64,000 nucleotides of DNA from NCBI GenBank assembly GCA_034440575.1, contig JAOTOL010001473.1, positions 1,089,501-1,153,500 of the forward strand. Direction: 5' to 3'. Below, one piece after another: positions 11,041 to 22,678 of this stretch. Within the stretch, counting starts at the first letter, position 1; each line of letters opens with the position of its first letter. Under the pieces are notes generated by a model, which saw nothing but the letters and a program-made list of their open reading frames with translations, was not told the DNA's origin and did not search any database. The position numbers were made by a program, and so were the translations under genes. Source of the stretch: Imbricaverruca yamaguchii (Eukaryota > Arthropoda > Thecostraca > Neoverrucidae).

Positions 11041-12489
11041 TTAAAACATGGCAGAAGTGCTTCGAATGCATTTCTGTGGAGGTGCTGGAGCTTTCTGATT
11101 ATGGATGTTGTCCGGTCCGTCGGATACGGGTTGCAGTGCAGTGATTTGTGATGTTAATTCAAACATTGTGAAGCGCTCATTAAAATCTAGTTTCTCGGCG
11201 GTGGCAAAGTCAACCATCGATGCTTCGCGTCGAGCCCTATATTCGCGAAAACCTGCATTCCGGTCGCAGCTCAGGCTTCTATCCGCCAAGGTTCGAGCGA
11301 TAATGTTCGCCACGTCTCGAGGTTCTGTTATTATTCCGCCAGCGACGTGCAGGACTGGTAGTGGTGTGGATCGCGAATGTCCGTATATTCGTTGTATTTG
11401 TGACCAAATCTGCGTGGTAGGGGTGAATCGGTTCAACTTGACAACATACTGTCTCCCCGACGTCATTTTGGCTTCTCCGATTGTTCGCCGGGCGGCTGCC
11501 CTGGTCTGCCGGAAGGCGATCAGGTTTCCCAAGATGTTGTTTTGGTCAAACTTTCGGAAGGCACGTCGACGGGCACGAATGCCATCCCGGCATAGCTCCG
11601 TCCACCACGGCACACGCGCACGTCGAGGTTTGGCAGAGGTACGCGGAATGCAGTCTGGAGAACAATCCAAGTCTATGGAGGTAAAGTTCTCTATAGATGT
11701 TGCAGCACCGTTCCCGTTTGTATTAAAAATGTCATCAAGCTTAGTTGCAAAGTCCGGCCAGTCATCCTTTCTAAAGTTCCAGCGTGGTGGCATTGACCCC
11801 AAGGTAGCTCCGTCAACACAATGAAGCCAGAATGGAAAATGGTCGCTGCACCTAGGGGGAAGCGACCAATTCAATTAAACTGACCAATCGAAATATTGCA
11901 CCAGCTCCGGGCTGGCCACGCTAATGTCCAGCGCGGAAGTGCTTCCGGATGGGAACGTCATGTAAGTGTGCGCACCAGTATTTAAAATGCAAAGCGACAC
12001 TTGCATAAAGAACGCATCGAGTAGTCGTCCGCGTAAGTTAATATCGGCGCATCCCCAAATTGTGTGGTTGGCATTAAAGTCTCTTAAAAGTAACACGGGA
12101 GGAGGGAGCTCGGCTAAGAGTCGTCCAAGTTCTACTAATGGTAGAGGTCCGCCAGGTGGGAAGTATATCGAACATACTGTTGTGTTTCTGTGTCCGATGG
12201 ACAGAGAAACACAACAGTATGCTGCCACCGCCTGCAGGTTGGTACGCAGTATAAACGGAAAGGCAGGAGCAATGTGGTGGATGGCCAACAGGACGCCTCC
12301 ATGTGCAATGTATTCTGTCTTGTTATCGTTACGAAAGACCTGGTAGTCTTTTAAATAAAACGGGGTTCCAGCTGAAAACTTCGTCTTCTATAAACAGACA
12401 GCTACAGGATAGTGCTCATTCACCATAGCATTCACCTCCAGGCTGCTCCTCATCCCCTTACAGTTCCATTGTAAAATTAAGGACGACAT
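11041..12489 (-). pseudogene. I-type LINE ORF2, endonuclease and linker
   Basis: An ATG at 12489 opens SSLILQWNCKGMRSSLE, the classical start of I/jockey-type endonucleases. It runs through HGGVLLAIHHIAP, VCSIYFPPGG, LLLRDFNANHTIWG (GDFN box with Arg for Gly), LNTGAHTYMTF, TSALDISVASPEL and, after an in-frame stop near 11875, the SDHFPFW catalytic box. A linker to the RT follows with FTMFELTSQITALQP and GPDNIHNQ. At least two stops break it. A 23-bp near-perfect hairpin (12173-12221) lies inside the coding sequence. Confidence 0.85.
12173..12221. repeat. Near-perfect 23-bp inverted repeat, 3-nt loop
   Basis: Arms 12173-12195 and 12199-12221 around GAT, with one mismatch. It lies inside the LINE endonuclease frame, so it is unlikely to be an original structural element; it looks like a template-switch product. 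Confidence 0.8.
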
Positions 12490-13127
12490 AGTTGACTCGG
12501 CTTGACTAGATTTGACTAAAAAAGGTGGACTCGTAACACCACTACTCTAAAGGTGTGGGGATGACATGGTGTCGGACGATCTGAGGTGAGATCTATAATG
12601 TCCTTCACCGGATGGTGGTGGTGTCTATGGGGGTGCTCGCTTGCGTCCAGTGGACGTCGCATGTGGTGGTGTGGGAGGTGGACCCATGGTCCCTTCCGTC
12701 TTCGGGGCACCCACAGGACTGACCCTAAGGGCCGGGGACGGTGTGGAAGTTTTCTCAGGAGGCCGTCGCTCAACCCGTGAGCTCGGCGACGACTCCCTGG
12801 ATCCGACACGCGCTGCCCGTCCAGACGCGCTCATATCGGGTGCCCCTGGACGGACCTCAGTCGGGGGACGTGGTCTGATCGCCAGGGGCGCAACCACCGG
12901 GACCCGTCGTAAGGCTACACCACCCTCTCCAGAACTGGGTGGAGGGTTTGGCGTAGTCCTGGGTGGAGCCGGGATGGGCTGGCTTGGGGCGACCACGGCG
13001 GAAGTGGAGGGAATGGACCCCAGGCCGTTGGTGGAGGGCTTGGCGAGCCTCTTTGTCGGTTGGACACACTGCCATTCCTCGTGAGCCTGCTCTGAAGCAG
13101 TGGACGTAGAGGCAGGATGAGGCGAGG

Positions 13128-14332
13128 TCAGGTCGCAGGCGACCTCAGGTCGGTAGAGGTCGTCCGAGGCGACGCAGCATGTTCTGGCGCTTTGGGTGCC
13201 TCAGTCACTTGTGTTTGAGCTATTGCTGGGGAGGCGACGGGTATGCTGAAAGAGCGGAGGAGTACACACAGGTGTGCAATCAGATCCTTGGTTTTGTCTA
13301 CGTGGGCCTGGTGTGCAATGGGTGCAGGGTTTCTGACTTTCGATGCGTATGATATTTTGGGGTGAGATTGTTCGTACATTTCTCTTGCCTCGCGGAAAGT
13401 TACCTTGTGGGTGTGGTTGATTGCAACTATTTCTTTTTCCTTGACATAGGTCAGACATGTTCGGTCAAACGAAGTGTGGGGGTCTGTCCGCGACCACAGT
13501 TCACACAGTGTAGCGTATTGGATGTGCACTGCTCGGCACTGTGGTCAGAAGAAGCACACTTCCCACAAGCTGGACGATTCCTGCAGAAATGGTTGGTGTG
13601 TCCATATCTCTGACACTTGAAGCATCGTATGTGGTTAGGCAGGAACACACAACCTTTACACGTGCATATCCCACTCGTATCTTCGACGGTAAGTCAATTG
13701 TCGATCACTTCGTCGATCCTCCTATATACTTTCCGTACACCGTATACAAATTCGGACACCTCCAGCGCTTTTTCCGCCTCTGCCACCCGGGCGAACTCTA
13801 CCTCTAGAGCACCATCTTTCAGTCTCTCACATCGAATAATCTTTCCAAATCTGTCGCATCCGTCTTGACGTTGACATGGAGACAGTGAGCCAAGACATTT
13901 CGCTAATCCACGAAAGACAAGGACACGTGTATGGGGTGTTGGTTCTCTGCCGCTCTTCGGGTTGGTGCCATCCACACCAGCGATTGGTGGGAAGTTAGTC
14001 TGGTCCCTACGAGAGGGACCAGGAGTGTCTTTTAGTGTAGTGGATGCCATGCAAGTGTTCTGGTTTCGGCTCCTCGATCGCCCCACCCCATAGGGGCCCA
14101 ACAGGGGGAACGCCTGGGTCCCGCGGACGGGATGTCGCCAGGCGCCTGATGAGTTATACGGGACAGGCAGTGCCTTCGTCCGGCCGGGAGAGAGACTCAC
14201 CACCACGAACGGAATCCAGTGCCGCCCACCCCTTGACCCCGGCCGGCCGGGCCAGCGGGCACTGGGAAGGTTCCCAGGCTCCTGGCCCGAGACGACCAGC
14301 CACTTGGCCCGCGTGAGGCCCCGCGGGCCCAC
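13128..14332 (-). pseudogene. I-type LINE ORF1, gag-like with zinc knuckles
   Basis: At 13451-13648 the frame has CFKCQRYGHTNHFC, CGKCASSDHSAEQC and HCVNCG, three CCHC-like knuckles in the arrangement typical of ORF1p of I and jockey elements, which bind element RNA. The upstream part at 13694-14332 has TRVLVFRGLAKCLGSL-like and GALEVEFARVAEAEKAL sequence, and the downstream part at 13128-13529 a basic tail with REAREMYEQSHPKISYA. Frameshifts separate the three blocks. Confidence 0.8.
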
Positions 14333-14799
14333 CCGCCCCTTCTGGATATCAGGACCAAAGAGGTGTGTTGGTCCCCCGTCACAACTAGCACCGTGCGACG
14401 GGGGACCTCAACCTCCAGGACTCCGTCAACACCGGGAGACGGGCCGAGGGGGCGCGGCTACCCCGATAAAACTGAGCTGGTGGGCAGGACCGGGGAAGTT
14501 GCCCTGCCGGCTCATAGCTGGGATAGTTGGTGTTGCAGGGCCAGGTGAAGGACATGAATGCCGGGATGAGATGGGCAGGAAGGACAGGAAGGACGAGTGA
14601 GGCACTTTTGGTCTGACCTCTCCCCGGCTGCCTGGTGGTCTGGCCGCAGGATCCTTGAGGAACGCAATCCCCCCACCACATAAAGGTGATGCCTCGTCGG
14701 GGGATTCGCAAAGTGACTACAGCATGTGAGGGCTGCAAACAGATGGCAGCAAGGGTTGGCCTGTTTGCTAGAGAGCGTGTGGTTGCTCAATCAGTGGTG

Positions 14800-15284
14800 G
14801 ATTAAGACTGCCGATCGAGAAGAGTGTGCAGTACTACGTTGGGCAGTCAAGTAATTGCATGAGGCGGCATTGTGCGGTGCAGTTGGCATTGTGTGAGAGG
14901 CGGCGGTGAGCGCGCGGTCTGGGCGCGTTAGTCTTTCATCGGAGTGTGATAACGTATGACTCTGCCGCTAGTGTTTTATTCTGATACCTAACTGAGAATA
15001 CAGAAGTCGATTAACAATGGAACGTACGGCCCACTCACCCATGCTCGTACACAAATTACTCAGTGAAAACGGTCAGAGGTGACGTCATTGATGACGTCGT
15101 AACTCCGTGACCCAACGTGACCCGGGCCAGACTTTTTCTTCAAAAGGTCCGCAATTACTCACCCGTCAGCTTATCCAAGTTTCGGCGCTCTACGTGCGTC
15201 GTTTTTCTGTGGTCCCGGAAAACCTCCAGGGGGTAGGGGGAGGAATGTGTGGCAGTCCCCCTCGTCCGACGAGTGTTAAGTTTG
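14800..15284. other. No gene recognised
   Basis: This stretch may be the 5' untranslated region of the I-type LINE and host flank. It contains CGTGACC and TGACGTCATTGATGACGTC-like sequence near 15080 but no domain or repeat that I can assign. Confidence 0.4.
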
Positions 15285-15358
15285 CGTCCCACATGAGCGC
15301 GTGTTCGAAGATTAGCATTAACCCCACCCCCGGGAAAATTTCCTGGATCTGCGCCTGG
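15285..15358 (-). repeat. Right arm of the inverted pair
   Basis: Reverse complement of 9426-9500, ending CTGGATCTGCGCCTGG. Together the arms bracket the I-type LINE remnant. Confidence 0.6.
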
Positions 15359-15602
15359 GTGTTCCGAGCCGCTCCAGTGTTCGCGCAGAGCTCCACCGCG
15401 ACATTAAATTCCCATTTCCAGGTAGATATTTCAGGTGTTTGCAGTTCAAAAATAGTTATTTATCGGTTTTGAATCATTTCGCAGACTGGTGGTTTTGTGG
15501 CGGAAATTTGGCGACAAATTGGCGTTTTTTTCCCTCCAAAATTGGCGATGGTTGGCGAGAAACATCGCGCGAATTGGCGAATCTCAGAAATTTTCATGTG
15601 CC

Positions 15603-16369
15603 CTTGAGGTCCACTCAGGGGAGGCTCCAGCCCTAGGCAAAATTGCAGTTACAATGACTCTCCTATTGTTACACTTCAGGGTGGCCAGAAGGGCCCTGTA
15701 GTCCTGCAGCAGCTCCTCACTCCTAGCAGGACCTATGTTATTTACCCCTACCTGCACTATAACTACTAAACTGGTGATCACTGGTGACCTGTGCCACCAC
15801 TGCTACCAGGTCCTTTACTTTGGCACCAGGCCTGGTGATGTACCTCCTGTCCCTCCTACCTTTACAGAATGCCCGATCTAAATGTCGCACCTGAGAGTCG
15901 CCTACCACCAGCACTGTCTGCTTACTACTACTATCCTGGGGGCAGTCCTCCAATGACTGGAACCTATTCGATGTTAATATGCCTGCCCGCTGGGCCGTTC
16001 GACTAGGCCTCCTCCTGCTCCTACCACCCGCCACCTGCCACTCACTGACCCTTTCTTTAGGCTCGCGTCTCCAAATCCTCCACCCCTGACCTCATGCCAC
16101 TTCCCCTCCTGTGACCTACCGGAACTACCCATCCTCTGTTCACTATTAACACTCCCCTCTAGAGAAATCCCAGCCACCTCCACAGTAGCGGAAGCCTCAG
16201 CTACCTGGTGGCCTGCGACCACCTGGGCATATGATGTCCCTGCTACGGAGTGACCCCTTGTTGCTTTTTCTTGCCTACCCTGTGTAACAAGGGCAGACTT
16301 GAGCTGGGAAAGCTCTTCCTAAAGGGTCATAATATCTTCTTCTAGTGCCTGCATCCTGGTCGAAACCAT
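15603..16369 (-). pseudogene. CR1 ORF1, 5' part (coiled coil and esterase N-terminus), displaced
   Basis: An ATG at 16369 starts VSTRMQALEEDIMTL, a short coiled-coil-like start, broken by a TAG at about 16320. It resumes as EELSQLKSALVTQGRQ and, after a frameshift, reads QTVLVVGDSQVRHLDRAF, with the GDS block holding the nucleophile Ser of an SGNH esterase. A further frame has VGVNNIGPARSEELLQDYRA, the block with the conserved Asn. The frame ends abruptly at 15603 in WTSRA and continues 6.4 kb away at 9198. Confidence 0.82.
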
Positions 16370-17347
16370 CCTATAGGCTGCAGCTTATGATTAGATTTAG
16401 ACTGAAATTAACTCGTTAAACAACCGACAAAAAAAGCCAACTATTATTCACTATAAATCGCTACCTCCTATACTGTCAGTTAATTATCTAAGTACCTCAA
16501 GAATACCAACACACTAAGCAGAAACTATTAAACAATTGTTAGTTAAAACAAAAAATTAAATGTCAAATCTAATTGTCTTCTAGACAAGTAGACAACTATA
16601 TGAATATCACTTTTAACATCTCTTATGGCTAGACAGAAAAATAAACAGTCACACAACACTTATGAATACCACCAACTTAGTACCAATTAAACTCTATCTT
16701 AAGCTTAAACACCAAAGACACTATGCACCACAAAACTAAATAAAGTATGCTAGGAAAGTATTGACATTCTCTAATGTACTTATGATATCTAACTACCTCT
16801 ACAATTACCCGGTATGTGGAGATATACCTAGTGTAATTGAAGCTAACTATTTAAATCATAACCTCTATCCTAAACTTTAACACCAAAAAGACCAAAACTT
16901 ATTCCTCTACACTACAGAAATCGAAGCCACGAGGCCGCGCCTAAAAACAAGATGGCGCTCGGTAGCCTCGCTAGGTTGATATAGTATAATTTGCGTGCTA
17001 CGAAAGTGCTTATCAGATAAAAACTAATGAAATATATTCACAGAAGTAATTACTAAACACCTATCCACAGCTTAGACTAGTGCACTGCCGTGTTCTGCAA
17101 CGACCTATCTGGAAAGTTTGAGCTCCTCCGGACGAGCTTCCACCGTGATACCTGGTGGCAAAACTTGACATGCAGTTTAGATCAATGCAACGTGATCCCA
17201 GCCAAGTCAGACGACCAATCACAGTGTCTGTAGCGCGCAATGGCTGGTCTCCATGGTTACTGTCGAGGTGAGGTGTCAGAGTTGGCGGCCAACCAAGTGG
17301 CACTGCAACTGCCTGTATCGAACAGTAACCGGCTTCTGTACCTCCAG
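16370..17347. other. No gene recognised; AT-rich, possibly CR1 5' untranslated region then intron
   Basis: AT-rich sequence with no open frame of note. The part next to 16369 would be the CR1 5' untranslated region if the element is complete at that end; I see no terminal duplication to prove it. The last part is intron 2 of gene 1, ending in the acceptor of the exon at 17348. Confidence 0.4.
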
Positions 17348-17514
17348 TGACGGAGAAAGTACTGCCAGCCCACTTCTGAAAAAACTGTGCGGCTCAACGT
17401 ACCCTGCAAGAGTTGGACCATCGACTAGCGGCGCCATCACCATCAGGTTTTATTCCGACAGTTCCGTGGAATCAAGAGGCTTCCACCTCAAGTGGTCCTC
17501 CTACTGTGACCCAG
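17348..17514 (+). CDS. Gene 1, exon: second half of CUB domain 1
   Basis: A 167-nt exon, phase 2 in and phase 1 out (1 nt, 55 codons, 1 nt). The acceptor CTTCTGTACCTCCAG ends at 17347 and the donor CCAG|GTGAGT begins at 17515. Joined to 1309-1501 it reads DFLKIF-DGESTASPLL then KLCGSTYP, ITIRFYSDSS and GFHLKW, which is the canonical C-terminal half of a CUB domain (DG.S..SPLL, LCG, GF...W). The phases fit exactly although the exons are 15.8 kb apart. The exon ends SSYCDP and its last base G joins TT of the exon at 33371 to make Val, leading straight into CUB domain 2. Confidence 0.88.
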
Positions 17515-17517
17515 GTG

Positions 17518-17957
17518 AGTTCCACGTGTGTGTCCACGTGTGTGTATTCCACGTGTGTGTCCACGTGTGTATTCCACGTGTGTGTCCACGTGTGTGTCCA
17601 CGTGTGTATTCCACGTGTGTGTCCACGTGTGTGTCCACGTGTGTATTCCACGTGTGTGTCCACGTGTGTGTCCACGTGTGTGTCCACGTGTGTGTCCACG
17701 TGTGTGTCCACGTGTGTGTCCACGTGTGTGTCCACGTGTGTGTCCACGTGTGTGTCCACGTGTGTGTCCACGTGTGTGTCCACGTGTGTGTCCACGTGTG
17801 TGTCCACGTGTGTGTCCACGTGTGTGTCCACGTGTGTGTCCACGTGTGTGTCCACGTGTGTGTCCACGTGTGTGTCCACGTGTGTGTCCACGTGTGTGTC
17901 CACGTGTGTGTCCACGTGTGTGTCCACGTGTGTGTATTCCACGTGTGTGTCCACGTC
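17518..17957. repeat. 12-bp minisatellite, about 36 copies, each with a CACGTG palindrome
   Basis: The unit is TCCACGTGTGTG, interrupted in the first 130 bp by GTATTCCACGTG variants, then almost perfectly uniform from 17650 to 17930. Every unit contains CACGTG, the E-box core bound by bHLH-type transcription factors. It begins three bases after the splice donor of the CUB exon, in intron 3. Because 12 is a multiple of 3 it stays open in several frames on both strands; these are not proteins. Confidence 0.95.
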
Positions 17958-18034
17958 GTCACGTTTGTCATCTTAGTAGTAGTCCACGTCATCACGCCTC
18001 ATTATAACCTTTCAGCATTTTTTCAGTTTTTTCC

Positions 18035-18680
18035 TCACGTCTCGGGGGTGGGGGGAAGTAACCCACTCTAAAATCCAAACTAAGCGTCGCACGAAAACGA
18101 AGAGGTGTTATCGGAAAGCGCTCGACGAGTAGGGTCCGGATCCACTCCCCAAAACATTTTTTCCCCAAAAGTGACGTCACTAGGGTGGCTAGATTTTCAG
18201 AACTTTTCACGACTTACATTAGGTTTCTGGCTCCGGGGAGTTCATTTTGGGGATATTTGAGGGGAAAAAATATTAGGAGTCAGAAAAGGACAGCGAAATC
18301 GACCCGGGCTATGCAATGTTTTGGTCCCCCAAAATGCAATTTTATTTTCTTGAAATTTCACAATTTTGAGTTTTCAAGTTTTCTTTAATTTTCCTTTTGT
18401 AATGGGTAGAGCAGACCGAGAAACGTTGTTGGAAGTCAACTTGCTCTAATAAAAGAATGTTTACTTTAGCCAGAATCTTCGATTTGAACTCTACTAGGCA
18501 AATATGCAATATTAATAAGTAGTCAAAACTGGGAAAATGGAAAATTTCACTCTTACGTTTTGTTTTATCCCTAAAGATAAGTAGACACTGAAAGTTTCAT
18601 TAAGATATCTGTATCCGTTAAAGCGTGACGACTGGTTGAACTTTTTTGGAGGTGACCTCACTTGACCTTGACTAACTGCC
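18035..18680. mobile_element. TTAA-family MITE, copy 2, truncated at both ends
   Basis: Matches copy 1 through AAATCCAAACTAAGCGTCGC, AGTGACGTCAC, GACAGCGAAATCGACC, GGGTAGAGCAGACCGA, TTGTTGGAAGTCAACTTG, CCGTTAAAGCGTGACGACTG and GGTGACCTCACTTGACCTTG. No TTAA or terminal CCCG is left at either end; the right end stops at the start of a 16-bp minisatellite. Confidence 0.85.
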
Positions 18681-18684
18681 CATG

Positions 18685-19015
18685 TACGAAACCTGGTAAC
18701 CGGACAAATGTACGCAAAGCAAATGTGCGTATGGCAGATGTACGCACGTAAATGTGCGTGAGCAAATGTACTTAGGCGCAGATGTACGTATGGCAATTGT
18801 ACGTGAGCGGTAGATGTACGTACGGCTAATGTACGCAAGCGCAAACTTACGTAAGGCAAATGTATGATGCGCAAATGTACGTTAGCGCTAAAGTACGCAT
18901 GCGCAAATGTACGTAAGCGCAAATGTACGTATGCGCAAAAATGCGTAGACGCAAATGTGCATGTACGCAAAAGTACGTATGCGCAAATATACGTCAGCGC
19001 AAATGTACGTAACCA
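18685..19015 (+). repeat. 16-bp minisatellite (GCGCAAATGTACGTAA), locus 1
   Basis: About 20 diverged units combining GCGCAAA, TGTACGTA and AGCGCAAATGT. The same unit occurs at 25845-26495 in this orientation and at 27838-28065 inverted. Confidence 0.9.
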
Positions 19016-19229
19016 GGGGCGTCGCCACCGAGCGGGGGGGGCAGGTGGGGCGATTTTCCCTCCTGCCGTGAGACTGGGGAGCGCCGCCCCTTGAAATTTG
19101 AGGAGGCCCCTATCCGGAAATTCACAGGAAAAAAACGTGGGCAAGGCGGCCGACGGGACCGAAGATCATGCTGCCAATGAAGCTCCAAGACCGACATCGA
19201 GATCCCCAGGAAATATCATCAGGTCCCTA

Positions 19230-20170
19230 TAAGAAACGTACAAAATAGACCTCGAGGAGGCCCCCATGATGAAAAGGAGACCCCCAAGACGAAAAGGAGG
19301 CCCCAGAACGAAAAGGAGTCCCCAGGACGAACAGGAGGCCCCCAGGACGAAAAGAAGGCCCCCAGGACGAAAAAGAGGCCCCCAGGAGGAAAAGAAGGTC
19401 CCAAAGACGAAAAGGAGATTTTCCAAATTATAGGCCTCCAAGAGGAGGCCAGCAATTTGAACAAAGAGTCACCTAGGAGAAGGTAGGAGGCCCCAGAAAT
19501 TCAGAGGGTGACAAAAGTTGGCACGGAGGCCCCTGGACGAAAAGGAGTCCCCTGGACGAAAAGGAAACCCCCAGGGCAAAAAGGAAGCCCCAGGACGAAA
19601 ATGAGAACCCAGGAAGAAAAAGAGGCCACCCAGGACAAAAAGGAGATTCCCCAAATTAGGGGCCTCCATGAGGAGGCACATGATTTGAAAAAAGAGTCCC
19701 TGGTAGGAAGCCCCAGAAATTAAGAGATTGCCAACAATTGGAGTGGAGGCCCACAAAATTGCAAAGGAGGTCCAAATACGAGAATGGAGGCCCCAGAAAA
19801 TGAGAGGAGGCTCTAAGACGGTAACAAAATCCAGAAGATATGAGATGAGGTTTCGGAGACGCAAAAGCAGGCACCAAAACGGGTAAGGTTCCACGAAGCT
19901 AGAAAAGGATGATCCAGAGACATGGTAATAGGTACCTAATTCGTAATGATGACGACACAAGATTGAAAATGAGACTCCATGATGAACGAGGAGGTCCCAA
20001 AAATAGGAGAGAACGGCCAGTGGATAAGAGAGATGGCTCCCAGGCGGAAAAGAAGGCTCGAAGACGGCCAAGAATGTCCCCGGGAAATAACAAGGCCACT
20101 GAGATAAGTTGCTTGTGATTTGGAAGAGGAGGCACCTGGGAGAGAAGAGGAGTCCACCATGAGATAGGAG
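19230..20170 (+). repeat. Decayed satellite, GGCCCCCAGGACGAAAAGGA-type units
   Basis: Irregular units of roughly 25-35 bp, clearest at 19290-19420 (GGAGGCCCCCAGGACGAAAA). They fade gradually to the right. Open frames on the - strand here are repeat artefacts with no domain. Confidence 0.7.
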
Positions 20171-20181
20171 ACCACCCTTAA

Positions 20182-20957
20182 CCCTCCTGTCACGTCCCCA
20201 CACCCTGTTCCGGGAGGGGGGTTGATAGAGATCCCCTCTAATCTCCAAACTAAGCGTCGCACGAAAACGAAATAGCGCTCGCGACTAGGGCCAGACATCA
20301 CCCCGCAAAAAAATCGTTCCGAAAAGTGACATCACTTGGGGCCCTAGGGTTTCACGACTTACATCATGTTTGTGGCTCTGGAGGGTTCATTTTGAGCAAG
20401 ATTTGAAGGAAAAAAATTACTTGAAATCAGAAGAGCAAAGCGAAATCGACCAGGACCATAACATTTTGCCCACCCAATTTTTTTCAGTTCAAAATACAGA
20501 ATTTTCCAATTTTCTTTCATTTTCCTTTTCTAATGGGTAGGGCGGACCGAAAAATGTTGTTCGAAGTCAACTTGCTCCAATAAAAATATACTTCACCCAA
20601 AATCATTGATTTTAACTCTCATGGACAAATAAAAAAGTAATCAAAAACGAAAAAAATACTCCAGTGCGTTTTGTTGCATCCATAAAGATAAGCAAAGGCT
20701 GGAAGTATCATTTAAATATCCTTATCCGTTAAGGCGTGACGACTGATTGAACTTTTTTGGAGGTGACCTCGCTTGACCTTGACCAACTCGTTGACCCTGG
20801 ATGACCTGACTTCAAAATTTTGACACAACATGCCAAATTGATGTGGGAATAGGTACGCAAAAGTTCGGCGTGGTACCACACGCCGTTCTTTCACAGTCTG
20901 CGGAAAACCTTATGGAGGGTCGTCAGCGACCCCCCCCCCCCCGAGACGGCGTGGGTG
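20182..20957. mobile_element. TTAA-family MITE, copy 3
   Basis: A TTAA at 20178-20181 is followed by CCCTCCTGTCACGTC. The body matches copies 1, 2 and 4 (AAACTAAGCGTCGCACGAAA, CGAAATCGACCAGG, GGGTAGGGCGGACCGA). The right end is CCGAGACGGCGTGGG, where the expected terminal CGCGGG and TTAA have mutated. It interrupts the decayed satellite. Confidence 0.8.
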
Positions 20958-20989
20958 CAGATGGGCAAAGTTAGAATCAACACGCAGAG

Positions 20990-22678
20990 CAAGAGGCCCC
21001 AAGACGTGAGAGGAGGCCCATGATTGTAATACAAAGGCCAATTGAAGAGAAGTGGGGCCCCTACTGGACCCGAGAGGAGTCACTCAAAAAGGGGTAGGTC
21101 TCCAGGACAGAATGAGAATCAGAAGACTGGAAGAAGTTCCAAGGAAATAGAGGAGGCCCTTAAGATGGCAGTGGTAGTAGGCATGGAAGGATGTCAGGTA
21201 TCTAAAATTGAAGATACCCTCAAGACGGCTAATTCTTTGCCAGGATAAAGGAGCAGGCCCATGACGCATTGCAAGAGGCCCCTAATTTGGCAGGTAATTC
21301 CCTTGGAACATGAGAGGAAACCCCATTCCATGTTAAAGGGGCTCCAGGACGTAAGAGGAGGCTCTCCAAGATGAGAGAGAAGAACCATTTAATTTGAGGG
21401 AGAATAGGACACGCAATGAGACATTGAAACCGGTGAAAAGGCTCCACGAAATGAGACAAGATCATTAAGACGCGAGATGAGGCCTATACTTTGCAAGAAG
21501 AAGCCCCTAAGAAATGGTAGAAGTCATCCCGGGGTACTTGGGAATCACGATATTGGGCCTCAGAAGATCCGGCTGGGGCCCTTGAAAATCACCCTGGAGG
21601 CGCAGAAGGTCGCGCCGGAGCCCAAAAAGCCGCAGCTGTTCAAAAAATGAATTCCTAACCGGAATGTCACCCTGGGACAAAAATATACTCCTTCAATGGC
21701 TGCAGTGGCATATTAAAGGGGCAAATGCCACCTGCATCCTGAGAGGGATAAGGTCCCAAGAATCGTGTCGATGTCCAAAAGTCGCGTTGGGGCCACCAAA
21801 ATCCGCGTCGGTCCACCAGAATTCGCGAAGGGTATCTAAATAAATACGGCGGGCCCCGGAAATCTCGCTTCGAGGCCAGATAGCTTGCAATAGGAACTGT
21901 GGTAGTGCACGCTTAGTCCTCACTAACAGCTAGCGATACACTGGTAGATCATGGTCTCTATATATTCGCTATACACGGCTCGGCTATGCACGCTGTTACC
22001 TCTGGCCTTGCCCTGACGCGACTGGGCCCTGCCGGGCGAACAGTCGGAAGTGGGTCGCGCGTCCGTGTCACCATATAACCATAAACTACGGCCCGCGCTC
22101 CGCACATGCGACACACACAACAGGAACCGCAAAAATCGCGTTGTGACAACAGCTAAGTACAACGCATCCCACAAACACGAATCGGTTCCCCACAATATCG
22201 CGCTCGGGACTCACAATTCCCACTGGTAGTGCCGTCGGGGCTCCAAAAAAATTGGCGTTTAGGGCCACACGTAAGCACAGTATGACCACAAAAAAAAACC
22301 GGATCGGCATCCGATTAAAAAAATGAGCTGGAGCTATGCAAAATAAGGATGGATTCCACAAAATAAATGTCCGGGTCAGGAAACAAAACTTTTGAGCACC
22401 GAACATGTTACCAGATACCGTCACAAATTGCGCACAAAAGAAAAGAAAACAAAAAAACATACCGAATCTCGAAAAATTGACGTGAGATACAAAAGCATGG
22501 CGCCAGGGGCTCGAAAAATCAGGCCGGGGTTCACAATTAAACAAAAAATCAGAAGAGATCCACGAAAATGGGGTTCAGCCCAGAAAACTGGCGTTGGGCC
22601 CTCGGAACCACGTGCCTGGGAAAAATAAGTCGCGGAAGGACTCAGAAAAATCGCACCGAAGCCCAAAAATCGCATTGG
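20990..22678 (+). repeat. Decayed satellite continued; outer part of left arm of a large inverted repeat
   Basis: Units such as AAGAGGCCC, GGAGGCCC and AAAATCGCG(T)TGGGGCC recur at 25-40 bp. From about 22440 to 22670 the sequence is the reverse complement of about 25300-25440 (shared GGCGCCAG, TCAGGCCGGG, AACTGGCGTTGGG, CCACG(T/C)GCCTGGGA, ATAAGTC, AAAAATCGCAC). Confidence 0.7.

Larger units (their letters stand above)
9480..14800 (-). mobile_element. I-superfamily LINE with gag-like ORF1 and EN-RT-RNase H ORF2, 3'-truncated
   Basis: On the - strand: ORF1 with three zinc knuckles (about 14330-13130), ORF2 from an ATG at 12489 with endonuclease, reverse transcriptase and the start of RNase H. 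RNase H places it in the I superfamily rather than CR1. The element is cut at its 3' end at about 9480, inside RNase H. That is unusual, because target-primed reverse transcription removes 5' ends. Multiple stops and frameshifts make it inactive. Confidence 0.85.
9199..15602. mobile_element. 6.4-kb composite insertion that splits CR1 ORF1
   Basis: CR1 ORF1 stops matching after the codons for WTSRA at about 15603 and resumes at NARVG at about 9198, so everything between is inserted. The left border reads CAGGGTTGCCGACCTGGCGA, similar to the CAGGGTTGCC start of many hAT elements. No matching right terminus or 8-bp duplication is visible, so the insertion type is not settled. Inside are two arms in inverted orientation (9426-9500 and 15285-15358) that enclose a truncated I-superfamily LINE. 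Confidence 0.7.

Noticed and set aside
17253..18071. Long open frames across the TCCACGTGTGTG array
   Set aside because: The array is open in several frames on both strands. Only 17348-17514 is supported as an exon, and the array follows its donor.
19469..20248. A 259-codon - strand frame
   Set aside because: It crosses the decayed satellite and the edge of a MITE; Pro/Gly/Leu/Phe-rich repeat translation without domains.
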